Source: Marinicella sp.
GTDB lineage: Bacteria; Pseudomonadota; Gammaproteobacteria; Xanthomonadales; Marinicellaceae
Length of the DNA: 54,808 nt
Assembly: GCA_028284365.1 (NCBI GenBank)
Contig: JANQRW010000047.1
Location: 1-54,808 of the forward strand
Reading direction: 5' to 3'
Under the pieces are notes generated by a model. That model was not told the origin of the DNA. It worked only from the letters and a program-made list of their open reading frames with translations, and did no database searches. The translations under genes were made by a program, and so were the position numbers. Positions 7,673 through 15,718 of the stretch are shown here, piece by piece (the stretch's first letter is position 1; each line of letters starts with the position of its first letter).

Positions 7673-9103
7673 TTATTTTAATAAAAATCTGCGCAATGCT
7701 TTGAATACAAAGTCACGGTTTTTCAAAATGAAGCTGTTTTTGGGCAACCAAGCTTTTGAATACAGTACAGTTTTGGCTTTTGAAAAAGTCAAAAATCCTT
7801 CGTGACCATGATAATGGCCCATGCCTGAATTTCCGATACCGCCAAAAGGGGCGTCATCAGCAGCCACATGCATGGCTGTGTCATTGATTGATACCCCGCC
7901 ACTGTGAGTATTTTGCAACAGGTTATTGATTAAACCTTTGTCTGTAGCCATGATGTAAAGGGCCAATGGTCTGGGGCGTTCATTGATGTACTTGATCACT
8001 TCGTCAATGCGCTTGTATGTTTTGACTGGCAAGATGGAGCCAAAGATTTCTTCTTGCATCACTTTCATGTTGTCATCAACATTGGTGACAAGGTGGGGAT
8101 AGATCCGTCGACCATCTTTTTCTTCATGTTTTTTAACGGGATGAATGATGGCCCCTTTTCCTTCAGCATCTTGCAAAAAGCCTTGCAATCGTTCAAATTG
8201 ACGATTGGTGACGATATTGGTTTGGATGTTTTTGTTTTTGCCTGGCAGGTGGTATTCGGCGTAACGCTTTTTGAATGTTTCGACGAATTCTTGTTCACGG
8301 TGTTCAGGAACAAATACATAATCTGGGGATACACAAATTTGGCCGGAATTGATTGATTTGCCAATGATTATCGCATCAACTGCTACATCCATATTGATTT
8401 CATTAGAAATGATGGTTGGGGACTTTCCACCCATTTCCAAAGTGATTGGAGTCAAGTTGTCAGCAGCCGCTCGTGCCACCAGTTTGCCAACATTGGTAGA
8501 GCCAGTGAAGATTAAGTGGTCAAATGGCAATGCTGAGAATGCCGCGCCAGTTTTAGCTTCACCTTCTACGATGATGACGTGACTTGAAATTGGCTCCACA
8601 ACTTGACGCAATGCTTTGTTGGCATTGGGAGTAAATTCGCTCATTTTGATCATCACGCGATTGCCGGCTGCCAATGCTTGGATAGCAGGGCCCAGAGCAA
8701 GGAACACAGGAAAGTTCCAAGGCGTGATGACACCGACAACCCCCAATGGCTGATAGTGCACTTTGACTTTGGAGGGTACAAGCATCAATCCAGAGTGACG
8801 TTTGGATGGTTTCATCCATTTTTTCAACTTTTTCAAAGCGTAATTGATGCCAGCCACACTGGGTAAAACATCAGCAATCAAAGTGTCAAATTCGCTGCGG
8901 TAGCCATAGTCTTTTTTTAATGCTTGGTAGATGTTTTGTTCATTGACGATCAATGATTTTTTCAATGTTTGTAATACAGCTTTTCGATCCTCATAACTTG
9001 GAGCTGGTTTCTTGTTATAAAGCGTCCTCATAGCTTCGAAGTCAGCTTGTAACTGAGCTTTTGAAGTGTTGTTGTCTGTTTCAATATTGATTACTGTGTT
9101 CAT
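7673..9103 (-). CDS. Coniferyl-aldehyde-dehydrogenase-type NAD(P) aldehyde dehydrogenase
   Basis: This 476-residue enzyme would oxidise an aldehyde to the carboxylic acid with NAD(P)+. It shows the oxyanion Asn130 in TPWNFP, the nucleotide-binding FTGSTNVG near 199-206, catalytic base Glu223 in LEMGGKSP and nucleophile Cys257 in SGQICVSPDY. The short length and C-terminal hydrophobic tail are typical of the CalB-like/class-3-like branch, which acts on aromatic or fatty aldehydes. It is the last gene of the alcohol dehydrogenase - TetR - ALDH operon. The pair could convert an alcohol to an acid in two steps. The substrate is not determined. Confidence 0.9.
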   Translation of the reverse strand: MNTVINIETDNNTSKAQLQADFEAMRTLYNKKPAPSYEDRKAVLQTLKKSLIVNEQNIYQALKKDYGYRSEFDTLIADVLPSVAGINYALKKLKKWMKPSKRHSGLMLVPSKVKVHYQPLGVVGVITPWNFPVFLALGPAIQALAAGNRVMIKMSEFTPNANKALRQVVEPISSHVIIVEGEAKTGAAFSALPFDHLIFTGSTNVGKLVARAAADNLTPITLEMGGKSPTIISNEINMDVAVDAIIIGKSINSGQICVSPDYVFVPEHREQEFVETFKKRYAEYHLPGKNKNIQTNIVTNRQFERLQGFLQDAEGKGAIIHPVKKHEEKDGRRIYPHLVTNVDDNMKVMQEEIFGSILPVKTYKRIDEVIKYINERPRPLALYIMATDKGLINNLLQNTHSGGVSINDTAMHVAADDAPFGGIGNSGMGHYHGHEGFLTFSKAKTVLYSKAWLPKNSFILKNRDFVFKALRRFLLK

Positions 9104-9144
9104 GATATTTCTCTGTTGATGTTCTGTTTAAAATGAAAAAATGG

Positions 9145-9702
9145 TTATTCTTTATGCTTGATGAGACAATCGATAATGAGTGTCATGTCTTCAACAAACT
9201 GTGTTCTGGATGTTTGTTCGAGTAACAGTCCTTTGCCAACTGAAATTAAAGCAAAAGCCATCACATTTGCATTGTTGCTTGATACATAGTTGTGTCTTTC
9301 CAGGAAGTCAGCCAGTCTGGTTCGAAACCTCAATGGCCAGTCTTCGTCGGAATTGTTGGTCATTCGCAGAACGTCATCTAAAATTTCAGTTCCATGGGCC
9401 TGGCTCACAATTTCAATGGCTTCACCAATAACGATGTCGAATACCCGAATTAAAGTATATTTCATAGACAATTCGTCATTGTTTAAGATGGTGAAAACCC
9501 GGTTATACATACCATTCAGGTAAGTGTTGATCGTCCACTCATAGCATTGCTCTTTTGAGCCAAACTTATTGTAGATTGACTGTCTCGAAAGGCCGATGGT
9601 GTGGGCAATGTTTTCCATGGAAGTTTTTTGAAAGCCATATTTGGAAAATGTTGTCAAAACACCTTTGGCGTTTGAGTTTTCGTTTTTTGTTGTCTTGAAC
9701 AT
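9145..9702 (-). CDS. TetR family regulator of the alcohol/aldehyde dehydrogenase operon
   Basis: This 185-residue regulator has its helix-turn-helix at about 27-48 (MENIAHTIGLSRQSIYNKFG), the following KEQCYEW, and a C-terminal ligand domain with DWPLRFRTRLADFL. It lies 16 nt after the alcohol dehydrogenase and 41 nt before the aldehyde dehydrogenase on the same strand. It is therefore part of the operon it probably controls, most likely through the dyad at 10945-10975. It is a clear paralogue of the broken gene at 7056-7622. Confidence 0.9.
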   Translation of the reverse strand: MFKTTKNENSNAKGVLTTFSKYGFQKTSMENIAHTIGLSRQSIYNKFGSKEQCYEWTINTYLNGMYNRVFTILNNDELSMKYTLIRVFDIVIGEAIEIVSQAHGTEILDDVLRMTNNSDEDWPLRFRTRLADFLERHNYVSSNNANVMAFALISVGKGLLLEQTSRTQFVEDMTLIIDCLIKHKE

Positions 9703-9718
9703 TTTTATGAATCCTTCA

Positions 9719-10918
9719 TCAAGCAGTTTGTTCGTTCGATACTGAGTTCAAAATGGCCTCCACATCTTTTCGTCTCATTACTTTTGGAACGGCATAAGAT
9801 GCACGCGCTTCAGCCAAAGCATCTTTTGTGATTTTTTTAAAATCACTTTGCTTTATCTCTGGCAAGCTCGATGGAATGCCGATAGTTTTGGCCAAGTCGT
9901 TGACTCGACCAAGGAAGTTTTCAGCCAACGTTTGAATGTCTTTGGATTCTTGTTTACCACTAAGCATCAACTCAAGTTTGGCCAAACGTTTTGCAGATGT
10001 CACTTTGTTGAATTCCAAAACCCTGGGTAAGATGACTGCATTGGCCAAGCCATGAGGGGTGTTATAGTGTGCACTGATTTGATGTGAAATGGCATGGACA
10101 TAACCCAAGCTAGACTTAGAAAATGAATATCCTGCCAAGAATGATGCTTGAGCAACGGTTTCACGGGCATGCAAATCATTTCCATCAGCACATACTTTAG
10201 GTAAATGATCAAAGAGTAGTTTGATCGCAAGTGCAGCATCACGGTCCACCTCTGCTGAGTTCACTTTTGATGTAAAAGCTTCGATGGCATGGGTCAATGC
10301 ATCCATACCCACGGCAGCAGTGATGTGCGCTGGCAATGATTTCAACAGCTCGGGATCCAAGGCAGCTGCAATGGGCAAGTACTGAGAATCAACAAAAAAT
10401 TTCTTTTTGTGTGTTTCAGTGTCTGAAATCACTGCCGCATTGGTAACTTCTGAACCAGTACCTGATGTGGTTGGTGTGATGTACAGGGGTAATGGTGGTG
10501 TTTTTACCTTTAACAGGCCGGTTAATTTGTGCAAGCTTTTATCGTTGGTAACAGCTGCTGCTACGACTTTTGCAACATCAATAACTGAGCCGCCGCCGAT
10601 AGCAAAAATACTGTCACATGAGTTTTGCTTTGTGGCTTTGATGGCTTTTTCTACATGTTGAAAAGTTGGGTTTGGGACAATGTCATCAAAAACAATGACT
10701 TCACAACCTTTGTCTTTTAAATGTGCGATGGTCTCATCCAGCATACCACTGGTTAACAAAAAATTGTCTGTAATCAGTAATGGTTTTGATTGTCCAGCTG
10801 CAACCATGAGGTTGGCTAATTTTTGCGTAGAACCAACACCAGAAAAAACCAATGGTTTTTGTGTTGGGTAAAGTCTGGTAAAGACTCTCAGTGCGTATGT
10901 AATAGGTGTAGATAGCAT
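9719..10918 (-). CDS. Iron-containing (group III) alcohol dehydrogenase
   Basis: This 399-residue enzyme would oxidise a primary alcohol to the aldehyde with NAD+. It has the cofactor motif GGGS at 108-111, ITPTTSGTGSE at 147-157, and metal ligands Asp206 and His210 in GMDALTHAIEAF, His275 in GYVHAISH and His289 in TPHG. The spacing matches the Fe-ADH family. AGGAG lies 7 nt before the ATG. It heads the operon with TetR and the aldehyde dehydrogenase, behind a promoter at 10986-11014. Confidence 0.93.
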   Translation of the reverse strand: MLSTPITYALRVFTRLYPTQKPLVFSGVGSTQKLANLMVAAGQSKPLLITDNFLLTSGMLDETIAHLKDKGCEVIVFDDIVPNPTFQHVEKAIKATKQNSCDSIFAIGGGSVIDVAKVVAAAVTNDKSLHKLTGLLKVKTPPLPLYITPTTSGTGSEVTNAAVISDTETHKKKFFVDSQYLPIAAALDPELLKSLPAHITAAVGMDALTHAIEAFTSKVNSAEVDRDAALAIKLLFDHLPKVCADGNDLHARETVAQASFLAGYSFSKSSLGYVHAISHQISAHYNTPHGLANAVILPRVLEFNKVTSAKRLAKLELMLSGKQESKDIQTLAENFLGRVNDLAKTIGIPSSLPEIKQSDFKKITKDALAEARASYAVPKVMRRKDVEAILNSVSNEQTA

Positions 10919-10944
10919 AATAATCTCCTGTTTTGTTAATTTAT

Positions 10945-10975
10945 AGATTGCATATTAATTTATATATGTAAATCT
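10945..10975 (-). promoter_or_regulatory. Candidate repressor operator of the alcohol dehydrogenase operon
   Basis: An imperfect dyad, AGATTGCATAT (10945-10955) facing ATATGTAAATCT (10964-10975), sits between the predicted -10 box and the alcohol dehydrogenase start, over the expected transcription start. This is where a TetR repressor such as the one at 9145-9702 would act. Confidence 0.45.
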
Positions 10976-10985
10976 TATGTTGACA

Positions 10986-11014
10986 AATATATCAAACATG
11001 CAACATTAGGTCAA
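10986..11014 (-). promoter_or_regulatory. Candidate sigma-70 promoter of the alcohol dehydrogenase operon
   Basis: Read on the minus strand, TTGACC (11014-11009) is followed after exactly 17 nt by TATATT (10991-10986). The -10 box is 67 nt upstream of the ATG at 10918, leaving room for the dyad at 10945-10975. Confidence 0.55.
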
Positions 11015-11113
11015 TAAAAAGTTGACAAAATATCTATTATTTGTAAATCAAAAGGAGATTTTTTGAATATGTTTGTATGAATTAGAGCTAGGTTAACCTA
11101 ACACTCACGATTT

Positions 11114-11206
11114 TGATTGCTTAATCAAGCTGCAAAAGATGTAGATACTATAGGAATTCAAAAGGGCTTAATTTTCAGTCCTGGGGCAGTGATTGAAATG
11201 CGTTAA
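11114..11206 (+). pseudogene. Possible remnant of a regulator or PLP-enzyme C-terminus
   Basis: The 327-bp gap 10919-11245 holds the promoter and operator of the alcohol dehydrogenase operon. It also holds a 29-codon stretch after a TGA that reads LNQAAKDVDTIGIQKGLIFS then PGAVIEMR and stop. The GIQKGLIFSPG pattern loosely recalls the end of MocR/aminotransferase-like proteins. There is no proper start. This may be a gene fossil or chance. Confidence 0.22.
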
Positions 11207-11245
11207 TTGCTTATTTTGACAACTGTTATTTAAAGTAAAGTGTAT

Positions 11246-11743
11246 TTACTGATCTACTTTATTGAAATAGTCTGGGTACTTTTCGGATAACTTATTATTG
11301 AGATTGATTTCTTCATTTGAAAGCTTTTCAGCATCATCGATATTAATGATATCCATAGCTAACCAATAACCATATGCTGAAAAATATCCGTTTTCCTTGA
11401 TATCATTCGCAACTAACTTCTTCACATTCACTGACTCATTTTTAAAGAATTCTAGTTTTTCATCTGCATTAAATGATTTGTAATGTTTAATTTCTAACTT
11501 TCTCAAAATAGTTGAAATGAGATGGCTTATCACTAATATCAAAATGGCTGAATACAATCCATAAGAATAGTTTGTAAGTAATGACTCAACTTGAGGTACA
11601 GAATTTTTAGTGATTCTATACACGATATAGGCCATTAAAAAAATGGCAACAACCACATATGCTGCACCATTCACAAGGTCGAAAAGTGGGTGCTGATTTT
11701 GAAATTTTGGTTTCTTATCCAGATATTCATTATTAAAGATCAT
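11246..11743 (-). CDS. Hypothetical protein with two membrane helices
   Basis: This 165-residue protein belongs to no family I recognise. It has a polar N-terminus, two membrane helices (about 30-48 and 64-81), and a charged cytosolic-type tail rich in Asp, Glu, Asn and Lys. The composition is more AT-rich than its neighbours. It stands alone: the upstream side is a repeat (copy B) and the downstream side is the alcohol dehydrogenase promoter region. Confidence 0.6.
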   Translation of the reverse strand: MIFNNEYLDKKPKFQNQHPLFDLVNGAAYVVVAIFLMAYIVYRITKNSVPQVESLLTNYSYGLYSAILILVISHLISTILRKLEIKHYKSFNADEKLEFFKNESVNVKKLVANDIKENGYFSAYGYWLAMDIINIDDAEKLSNEEINLNNKLSEKYPDYFNKVDQ

Positions 11744-11810
11744 TAGAAACTCCTAAGTTATCTCGCTTTCATAAGTTGAATTTAATACTTAGCCACAGTC
11801 TATATTATAA

Positions 11811-11910
11811 CCTCGGACGAGCCACGGCATTCAAGCAGGGCTTCTTACCTTTCAGGTAAACCGCCATGCGCTCATTGCCTGCGCTGGTCGAGTCGATCAT
11901 CGGCTCTCCA
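11811..11910 (+). repeat. Dispersed structured repeat, copy B
   Basis: This single unit has the shared 5' end (CCTCGGACGAGCCACGGCAT), the hairpin TTACCT-TTC-AGGTAA at 11845-11859, the CCTGCGCTGGTCGAG segment and a near-palindrome at 11890-11906. Relative to copy A, one stem pair is A:T instead of G:C. Confidence 0.88.
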
Positions 11911-11972
11911 CTGTGCCCCAGCTTTGGCTAATGGCATGTATGTGGAGGTTTTTGCAGATCCAGACCTGCTGT

Positions 11973-12194
11973 TCACAGCTGGATCAGTATTAAGTACGCC
12001 ATGCTATCGGGCCAAGACCTTAATGTTTTGTGATTGATGTGATTCTCAAACAAACCAGATCGATTCCAGGTTAATTGAAAAGTTTCATGGTAGTGCGGTG
12101 CAAACTTGTTTTGAAAATTAACGGCATCCAAAGCCGATAAACCATCAAATGCCTTGAGGGAGTAATAAGAGGCAGTTGTGATTTTATTGACCAA
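11973..12194 (-). pseudogene. Possible AraC-type N-terminal fragment
   Basis: This is a short frame of 73 codons containing FAPHYHETFQLTWNRSG, which resembles the cupin-like start of AraC-family sensor domains (PHxHExFxL). No DNA-binding domain follows before the repeat at 11811. The frame ends in a stop just after the cupin-like part. It could be a truncated AraC regulator or chance. The remainder of the gap 11744-12203 holds repeat copy B and nothing else I can name. Confidence 0.33.
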
Positions 12195-12203
12195 GGATAC
12201 GCT

Positions 12204-12794
12204 TCAATATTCCAAGGCGTCGAATTCTTGCACGTTTTTTAATAGCAACAAGGTGTTTTTTTCGATTTGAGGCCGGTCATTGGAATCAGCTAAATGACGC
12301 ATGGAGTCAGTAATTGCTATCCACCAGCGCATGTGGTTGGCACTGAGTTGGGCAGCCACTGGCACCAGGTCTCGCACCAAAGCCAAAGAGTGTATACAGG
12401 TTTTTTTTAAATAAACCATGCTTTCTAAATCCAGTTGTTGGCTTTCAATCTGGTCAATAAATCGCTGAATGATTTTAGGGTCTTTTTCCAACACCACCGA
12501 AGGCATAGGTTCAGCATGTTGGTCGAGAAAACCTATGTCCAGGTAGGATAAAAAACTACGCAGTGAGCCACGCAGTGATAGCCACAACTCTTTTTTGCGT
12601 TGCATTTCACGAGATTTTTGAAAGTATGACAACAAACCAATCCAGAAAAAACCTTCCAGACAGAAACCAATCAATTCAGGAACCAGATTATCACGAAAGG
12701 CAAACGGTACGTTTTGATGCATGAAGTACTGAAACAGAAAAAAAGCCGTCAAGCCAAACACCCCCATTGGTGCGTACATCAGGTATTTATTCAT
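12204..12794 (-). CDS. Hypothetical membrane-anchored protein
   Basis: I chose the ATG at 12794 (196 residues). It has GGAG 6 nt upstream and overlaps the preceding gene's stop by 8 nt, which implies coupled translation. Two N-terminal hydrophobic segments (about 4-22 and 38-55) are followed by a helical, probably cytosolic domain of about 140 residues with many Leu and charged residues (WLSLRGSLRSFLSYLDIGFL). No known family is recognised. Confidence 0.6.
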   Translation of the reverse strand: MNKYLMYAPMGVFGLTAFFLFQYFMHQNVPFAFRDNLVPELIGFCLEGFFWIGLLSYFQKSREMQRKKELWLSLRGSLRSFLSYLDIGFLDQHAEPMPSVVLEKDPKIIQRFIDQIESQQLDLESMVYLKKTCIHSLALVRDLVPVAAQLSANHMRWWIAITDSMRHLADSNDRPQIEKNTLLLLKNVQEFDALEY

Positions 12795-13338
12795 CACTGG
12801 CTCCATCTTCATATTGGACATAGGCTTTAACTACATTCACTATCTTATTAGCCTCTGCTTGGGTCAGGTTTAAAGGCAGCCCCTGTAAGTAAACAATTAA
12901 ACCTTCTCGCAATGGAATCGGGATGATGTCATCTTGAGTGCCGGCATGATGCAGCGCAATTGATTCCAGTGCTTTTTGTTCTTCTTGGTCGCGCTTTTGT
13001 ACCTGTTTAACTGGTGCTAAATTACTTCCGGTTGAAGTAAAAGTTTCTGGAGATTTGAGGTAGTTGAAATAGTCATCCAAGGCTGATTTTAAACGCGCAT
13101 TGTAAAGATTAATGGCTTCTTCTCTGATGGATGAATCTTCGAGTTTATGAATGCGTGAACACAGTTCATCCACATCCAATTGACGCAAGTTAATCCGTTC
13201 TTCTGCAGTGAGGTGACCCAATAGTTTTTCAGCCGCGGTTTTGCGACTTCTGGCTACTCCGGGATTCATGATGCCAGATACGGCTGATTCCTTCAGAAAA
13301 TTCAAAAGACCTTCTTTACTGTAGTTTTGGCTGGCCAT
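12787..13338 (-). CDS. Hypothetical protein resembling an integrase core-binding (SAM-like) domain
   Basis: This soluble, helical 183-residue protein has an N-terminal half, with RSRKTAAEKLLGHL near 30, LDVDELCSRI near 73, and YNARLKSALDDYFNYL near 100-115, that resembles the helical core-binding domain of tyrosine recombinases. No catalytic domain (Arg...His-x-x-Arg...Tyr) is present, so it is not an active recombinase. It overlaps the following membrane-protein gene by 8 nt, and the two products may act together. Function unknown. Confidence 0.62.
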   Translation of the reverse strand: MASQNYSKEGLLNFLKESAVSGIMNPGVARSRKTAAEKLLGHLTAEERINLRQLDVDELCSRIHKLEDSSIREEAINLYNARLKSALDDYFNYLKSPETFTSTGSNLAPVKQVQKRDQEEQKALESIALHHAGTQDDIIPIPLREGLIVYLQGLPLNLTQAEANKIVNVVKAYVQYEDGASDE

Positions 13339-13409
13339 GTTTACACCATCAATTAAAAGATAGATTATAATCTCTACGATTCAGATGAGCAAAAGTAACA
13401 GCTACTACC

Positions 13410-15116
13410 ATGATCCAAATTAAAATCCAAAAATCATCAATATTCCTGGTCGCATTTTTTCTGACCACAGCCAGCTACAGTGCTGATCGAGTGACTGGCT
13501 TTGAATTTGCCACCCGCTCACCAGTTTTAGCAACTGAAGCAATGGCAGCTACGTCCCAACCGTTGGCCACACAAGTGGCTTTGGATGTGATGCGTCAAGG
13601 CGGTAACGCCATAGATGCCGCAATTGCAGCCAATGCGATGCTGGGCTTGGTTGAGCCAACGGGAAATGGCATTGGAGGTGACATATTCGCCATCGTTTGG
13701 GATGCCAAAAATGAAAAGCTCTATGGCTTAAATGGTTCTGGCCGTTCACCAAAATCCTTGTCTCTGAAATGGTTTAAAGACAATGGTCATGACAAAATTC
13801 CATCGCATGGACCCTTACCAGTTTCAGTGCCTGGCGCAGTAGATGGTTGGTTTATGCTACATCAAAAATTTGGCAAATTACCTATGAAACAAATACTACA
13901 ACCGACCATAGACTATGCCAACAAAGGCTTCCCTGTCTCACAATTGATTGCCTATTACTGGAACCGCTCTGTCCCTATTTTAAGTAAATGGCCTGGCTTC
14001 AGCGAACAGTTCACAACCAACGGCCAAGCACCGAAAGAAGGTGAAATTTGGCGCAACCCAAATTTAGCCAATACCCTCAGAACCATTGCAGAAGGTGGCC
14101 GGGAAGCATTTTACGAGGGAGAAATAGCACATACCATTGCAAATTATATGCAAGCCAATAACGGTTTTTTAAGTTATGAGGATTTAGCCTCTCACCAAGG
14201 TGAATGGGTTGATCCAGTCAGCACCAATTACCGAGGTTACGATGTTTGGGAGTTACCACCAAATGGTCAAGGTATTGCGGCTTTGCAGATATTAAATATC
14301 ATGGAGCAACACGATGTTGCTAAGATGAACCATGATTCGGCCGAGTATGTACACCTATTCACAGAGGCGAAGAAGGTGGTTTTCGAAGACCGAGCAAAAT
14401 ACTACGCAGATCCTGCCTACAATAAAATTCCAGTACAAAAACTGATTTCAAAAGCATATGCAAAAAAACGTGCACAGTTAATAAACCTTAAAAAAGCCGG
14501 CAAGCATTATCCAGCAGGCAACCCTGCTTTGGATCATGGTGATACCATTTATCTAACCACTGCTGACAAAGATGGCAACATGGTTTCTTTGATACAAAGC
14601 AATTACCGTGGTATGGGCTCTGGTATGACACCACCTGGGCTGGGTTTTATCTTACAAGACCGAGGTGAAATGTTTTCTTTGCAAGAAGGACATTTCAATG
14701 TGTTTGAAGGTGGTAAAAGACCTTTTCACACCATCATTCCCGCTTTTGTAACCAGGGATGGCAAGCCATGGATGAGTTTTGGTTTGATGGGCGGTGCCAT
14801 GCAACCACAAGGACACGCACAAATTATCATTAACATGATAGATTTCGGTATGGACATTCAAGCAGCCGGAGATGCACCAAGGATTCATCACACCGGCTCA
14901 TCTGAGCCGACCGATGAAGTGATGGCTGACGGGGGTATTTTGAATTTAGAAACTGGTTTTTCCTACAGCACCATACGCGCTTTGATGCGCCTGGGACACA
15001 GGATTCAATTTGCCAATGGGCCTTATGGTGGTTACCAAGCCATCAAACGGGCTGAAAATGGTGTTTATTGGGGTGCCTCAGAATCACGTAAAGACGGCCA
15101 CGCAGCTGGTTACTGA
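13410..15116 (+). CDS. ggt: Periplasmic gamma-glutamyltransferase (glutathione hydrolase family)
   Basis: This 568-residue Ntn-hydrolase precursor would cleave gamma-glutamyl bonds such as that of glutathione. The signal peptide covers about 1-25. The N-terminal half has GGNAIDAAIAA near 64-74 and PTGNGIGGD near 83-91. Autoprocessing should occur before Thr379 in HGDTIYLTTADKDGN, the residue that becomes the nucleophile of the small subunit. The glycine-rich loop and the GPYGGYQAI region follow. The active-site surroundings (DTIYLT, not the classic TTHFS) suggest a divergent branch, so substrate preference may differ from E. coli Ggt. It is transcribed alone, divergent from the 12787 gene. 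Confidence 0.9.
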   Translation: MIQIKIQKSSIFLVAFFLTTASYSADRVTGFEFATRSPVLATEAMAATSQPLATQVALDVMRQGGNAIDAAIAANAMLGLVEPTGNGIGGDIFAIVWDAKNEKLYGLNGSGRSPKSLSLKWFKDNGHDKIPSHGPLPVSVPGAVDGWFMLHQKFGKLPMKQILQPTIDYANKGFPVSQLIAYYWNRSVPILSKWPGFSEQFTTNGQAPKEGEIWRNPNLANTLRTIAEGGREAFYEGEIAHTIANYMQANNGFLSYEDLASHQGEWVDPVSTNYRGYDVWELPPNGQGIAALQILNIMEQHDVAKMNHDSAEYVHLFTEAKKVVFEDRAKYYADPAYNKIPVQKLISKAYAKKRAQLINLKKAGKHYPAGNPALDHGDTIYLTTADKDGNMVSLIQSNYRGMGSGMTPPGLGFILQDRGEMFSLQEGHFNVFEGGKRPFHTIIPAFVTRDGKPWMSFGLMGGAMQPQGHAQIIINMIDFGMDIQAAGDAPRIHHTGSSEPTDEVMADGGILNLETGFSYSTIRALMRLGHRIQFANGPYGGYQAIKRAENGVYWGASESRKDGHAAGY

Positions 15117-15217
15117 GTTCAAAATATACGATTAGAAATACCAGAGGAATTGTATAAACCAATGCAGTTGGTGGGTTTGAGCCCACCAACCAAGATAATT
15201 TTCATTGGTTCTAATAA

Positions 15218-15316
15218 GGAGAGCCGATGATCGGCTCGACCAGCTCAGGCAATGAGGGCATGGCGGTTTACCTGAAAGGTAAGAAGCCCTGCTTGAATGC
15301 CGTAGCTCGTCCGAAG
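15218..15316 (-). repeat. Dispersed structured repeat, copy C (inverted)
   Basis: This is the same element as copy B on the opposite strand, about 100 nt after the gamma-glutamyltransferase stop. It carries the hairpin at 15268-15282 (arms TTACCT and AGGTAA) and a perfect palindrome GAGCCGATGATCGGCTC at 15221-15237, with only its central base unpaired. Confidence 0.88.
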
Positions 15317-15569
15317 TAGAAAGCCATGCTCTTGGGCCTTCCTTTTAAAACTTGCTTGGTGTTATTTGGGTGTTTGCTCATTTGGGTCAATAGTATTCTT
15401 TAAACTCAGCAGTTGCAAAAACAAACCAAAATCAAGAAAGGTTAACAATGGTCTTTGGTGGCTTTAAAACAGCTTACTTAACAAAAAAATAAATAAACTT
15501 GTATTTCAATAACTTACGCAATTTATTTAAAAAATATGTTAAAATAGTTAATTTAAAACTTGCATTAAG

Positions 15570-15678
15570 AATATTCTGTATGTTATTGTTTTAATTATCA
15601 AATGTGCCCTATAACCGATTTCTCAAACATTCGGTTTATACCTCTTAATCCCAAACCTCAAATTTGGGATTTTTTTTG
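15570..15678 (+). ncRNA. Candidate small RNA ending in a strong terminator
   Basis: The 602-bp gap 15117-15718 contains repeat copy C and then an AT-rich stretch. Its end holds two hairpins in a row: AACCGA/TCGGTT at 15613-15618 and 15631-15636, then the terminator at 15647-15671 with a U-run. No open reading frame feeds this terminator and the gene after it is on the other strand. A short transcript starting near 15570-15600 would have the form of an sRNA. I see no convincing promoter. It could instead be the far 3' end of the gamma-glutamyltransferase mRNA. Confidence 0.3.
15647..15678 (+). terminator. Rho-independent terminator
   Basis: Stem AATCCCAAA (15647-15655) pairs perfectly with TTTGGGATT (15663-15671), with a 7-nt loop, and is followed by a run of T. 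It reads on the plus strand only. Confidence 0.85.
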
Positions 15679-15718
15679 TTTGTTTTCGGGGCATTTCTTT
15701 GGCATTATCTTCTGGTGC

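Noticed and set aside
12787-13338. Active tyrosine recombinase or mobile element
   Set aside because: The catalytic domain is fully absent and no attachment repeats are seen.
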